Below, piece after piece: positions 15,455 through 15,743 of a stretch of 15,743 nt of DNA. Each line of letters starts with the position of its first letter. Within the stretch, counting starts at the first letter, position 1. The notes below the pieces were generated by a model. The model was not told the DNA's origin. It was given only the letters and a program-made list of their open reading frames with translations, and searched no databases. Source of the DNA: DATAXP01 sp036272935 (lineage in GTDB: Bacteria; Planctomycetota; Planctomycetia; Pirellulales; PNKZ01); NCBI GenBank assembly GCA_036272935.1, contig DATAXP010000033.1, positions 1 to 15,743 on the forward strand. The letters are read 5' to 3'. The position numbers and the translations under genes were made by a program.

Positions 15455-15518
15455 TGGGGCAGGCATTCCTGCCTGCCTTCAGTCACGACCTTCACGGCAG
15501 ACGCGAATGTCTGCCCCA
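15455..15518. repeat. Palindromic repeat 1 downstream of the sensor gene
   Basis: Arms 15455-15477 and 15496-15518 (23 nt each, starting TGGGGCAG and ending CTGCCCCA) are reverse complementary at 19 of 23 positions, separated by 18 nt. It starts 10 bp after the sensor stop and could form a strong hairpin in RNA. No T-run follows, so a classical terminator is not supported. TGGGGCAGrCATTC palindromes of this kind are typical dispersed repeats of planctomycetes. Confidence 0.75.
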
Positions 15519-15559
15519 TGCGATCGCCTTTGGCGCGGCGGTTCTCGCGCGTTTCAACC

Positions 15560-15623
15560 AGCCCGACGCGCCAGCGAGGGAGAATCTCGCGCGATCCATA
15601 ATCCCTCGCTCGCGCTTCGGGCT
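15560..15623. repeat. Palindromic repeat 2 (AGCCCGA...GCGAGGGA family)
   Basis: Arms 15560-15581 and 15602-15623 (22 nt each) are reverse complementary at 20 of 22 positions: AGCCCGACGCGCCAGCGAGG on the left versus CCTCGCTCGCGCTTCGGGCT on the right, with a 20-nt loop that itself contains TCTCGCGCGA. It is unrelated in sequence to the repeat 42 bp to its left. This is a recognisable planctomycete interspersed palindrome. Confidence 0.75.
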
Positions 15624-15710
15624 AGCAGGACGCTGCAAAACTCGCTGGACGGGGATGCTACAACGTTTGCGCGGTGAGCGTTCTGTTCCTCGTGATGAAG
15701 GATGATCGCG
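15624..15710. other. Leader of the last gene; possible IS left end
   Basis: Directly after repeat 2, CTAG (15622-15625) is followed by CAGGACGCTGCAAAAC, which looks like the terminus of an IS5/IS1182-type element, then by a leader with the ribosome site AAGGA at 15698-15702. With only one end and no transposase core in view, this is tentative. Confidence 0.25.
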
Positions 15711-15743
15711 ATGCGCGGCAAGCGAGACAACCAGGGCAAGATG
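15711..15743 (+). CDS. Start of a gene, possibly IS5/IS1182-type transposase (11 codons)
   Basis: ATG at 15711 lies 8 nt after AAGGA and opens MRGKRDNQGKM up to the window edge. Several IS5/IS1182-type transposases begin with MRG plus polar residues and then a Met-Phe-Ser motif, so a transposase is a reasonable guess. Eleven codons do not prove it. An in-frame ATG three codons earlier (15702) overlaps the ribosome site and is less likely. Confidence 0.4.
   Translation, partial: MRGKRDNQGKM

Noticed and set aside
15455..15623. CRISPR-like array
   Set aside because: The repeats are two different palindromes, each present once as inverted arms, with no regularly spaced direct repeats or cas genes.

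Overview
The window looks like a chromosomal segment of a high-GC planctomycete, probably a Pirellulales-type lineage. This is an inference. It rests on the PQQ-type beta-propeller relic with its PRFRGPEGQG opening, the secreted LTxxQ-type protein, the CheB/CheR/PAS/histidine-kinase fusion, the AAA+ ATPase with ClpX-type zinc fingers, and palindromic dispersed repeats of a kind common in those genomes. No rRNA, tRNA or CRISPR was seen.

Left edge (1-1370): the 5' part of an IS1380-type insertion sequence, transcribed leftward, sits inside a leftward PQQ beta-propeller gene. That gene is already dead: besides the insertion it carries two in-frame nonsense codons, one just after the signal peptide and one in the first propeller motif.

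Rightward block (1455-5185): four tightly packed genes. A secreted protein of unknown function overlaps a SpoU/TrmH-type RNA methyltransferase by 4 bp. Then come a DUF62-type SAM hydrolase/adenosyltransferase and BioA (7,8-diaminopelargonate synthase). The last three all consume S-adenosylmethionine by different chemistry: methyl transfer, hydrolysis and amino donation. BioA is separated from the convergent AAA+ gene by a near-perfect 103-bp inverted-repeat element.

Leftward block (10979 down to 5324): a SIS-domain phosphosugar isomerase-like protein, a secreted LTxxQ-motif protein, a ROK-family sugar kinase lacking the usual zinc motif, a small CxxC/HxxC protein coupled to it by an ATGA overlap, a secreted alpha/beta hydrolase, and an AAA+ ATPase carrying two ClpX-type C4 zinc fingers.

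Right part (11272-15743): one rightward giant gene encodes CheB methylesterase, CheR methyltransferase, PAS domains, a heptad coiled coil, histidine kinase and receiver domains. The CheB catalytic Asp position is Asn. It is followed by about 265 bp holding two different palindromic repeats, then the first codons of another gene that may be a second IS transposase. The clearest biological stories are the decayed, IS-hit PQQ gene, the SAM-enzyme operon, the zinc-finger AAA+ ATPase and the CheB-variant sensor fusion. I see no clear-cut new defence or mobile system.
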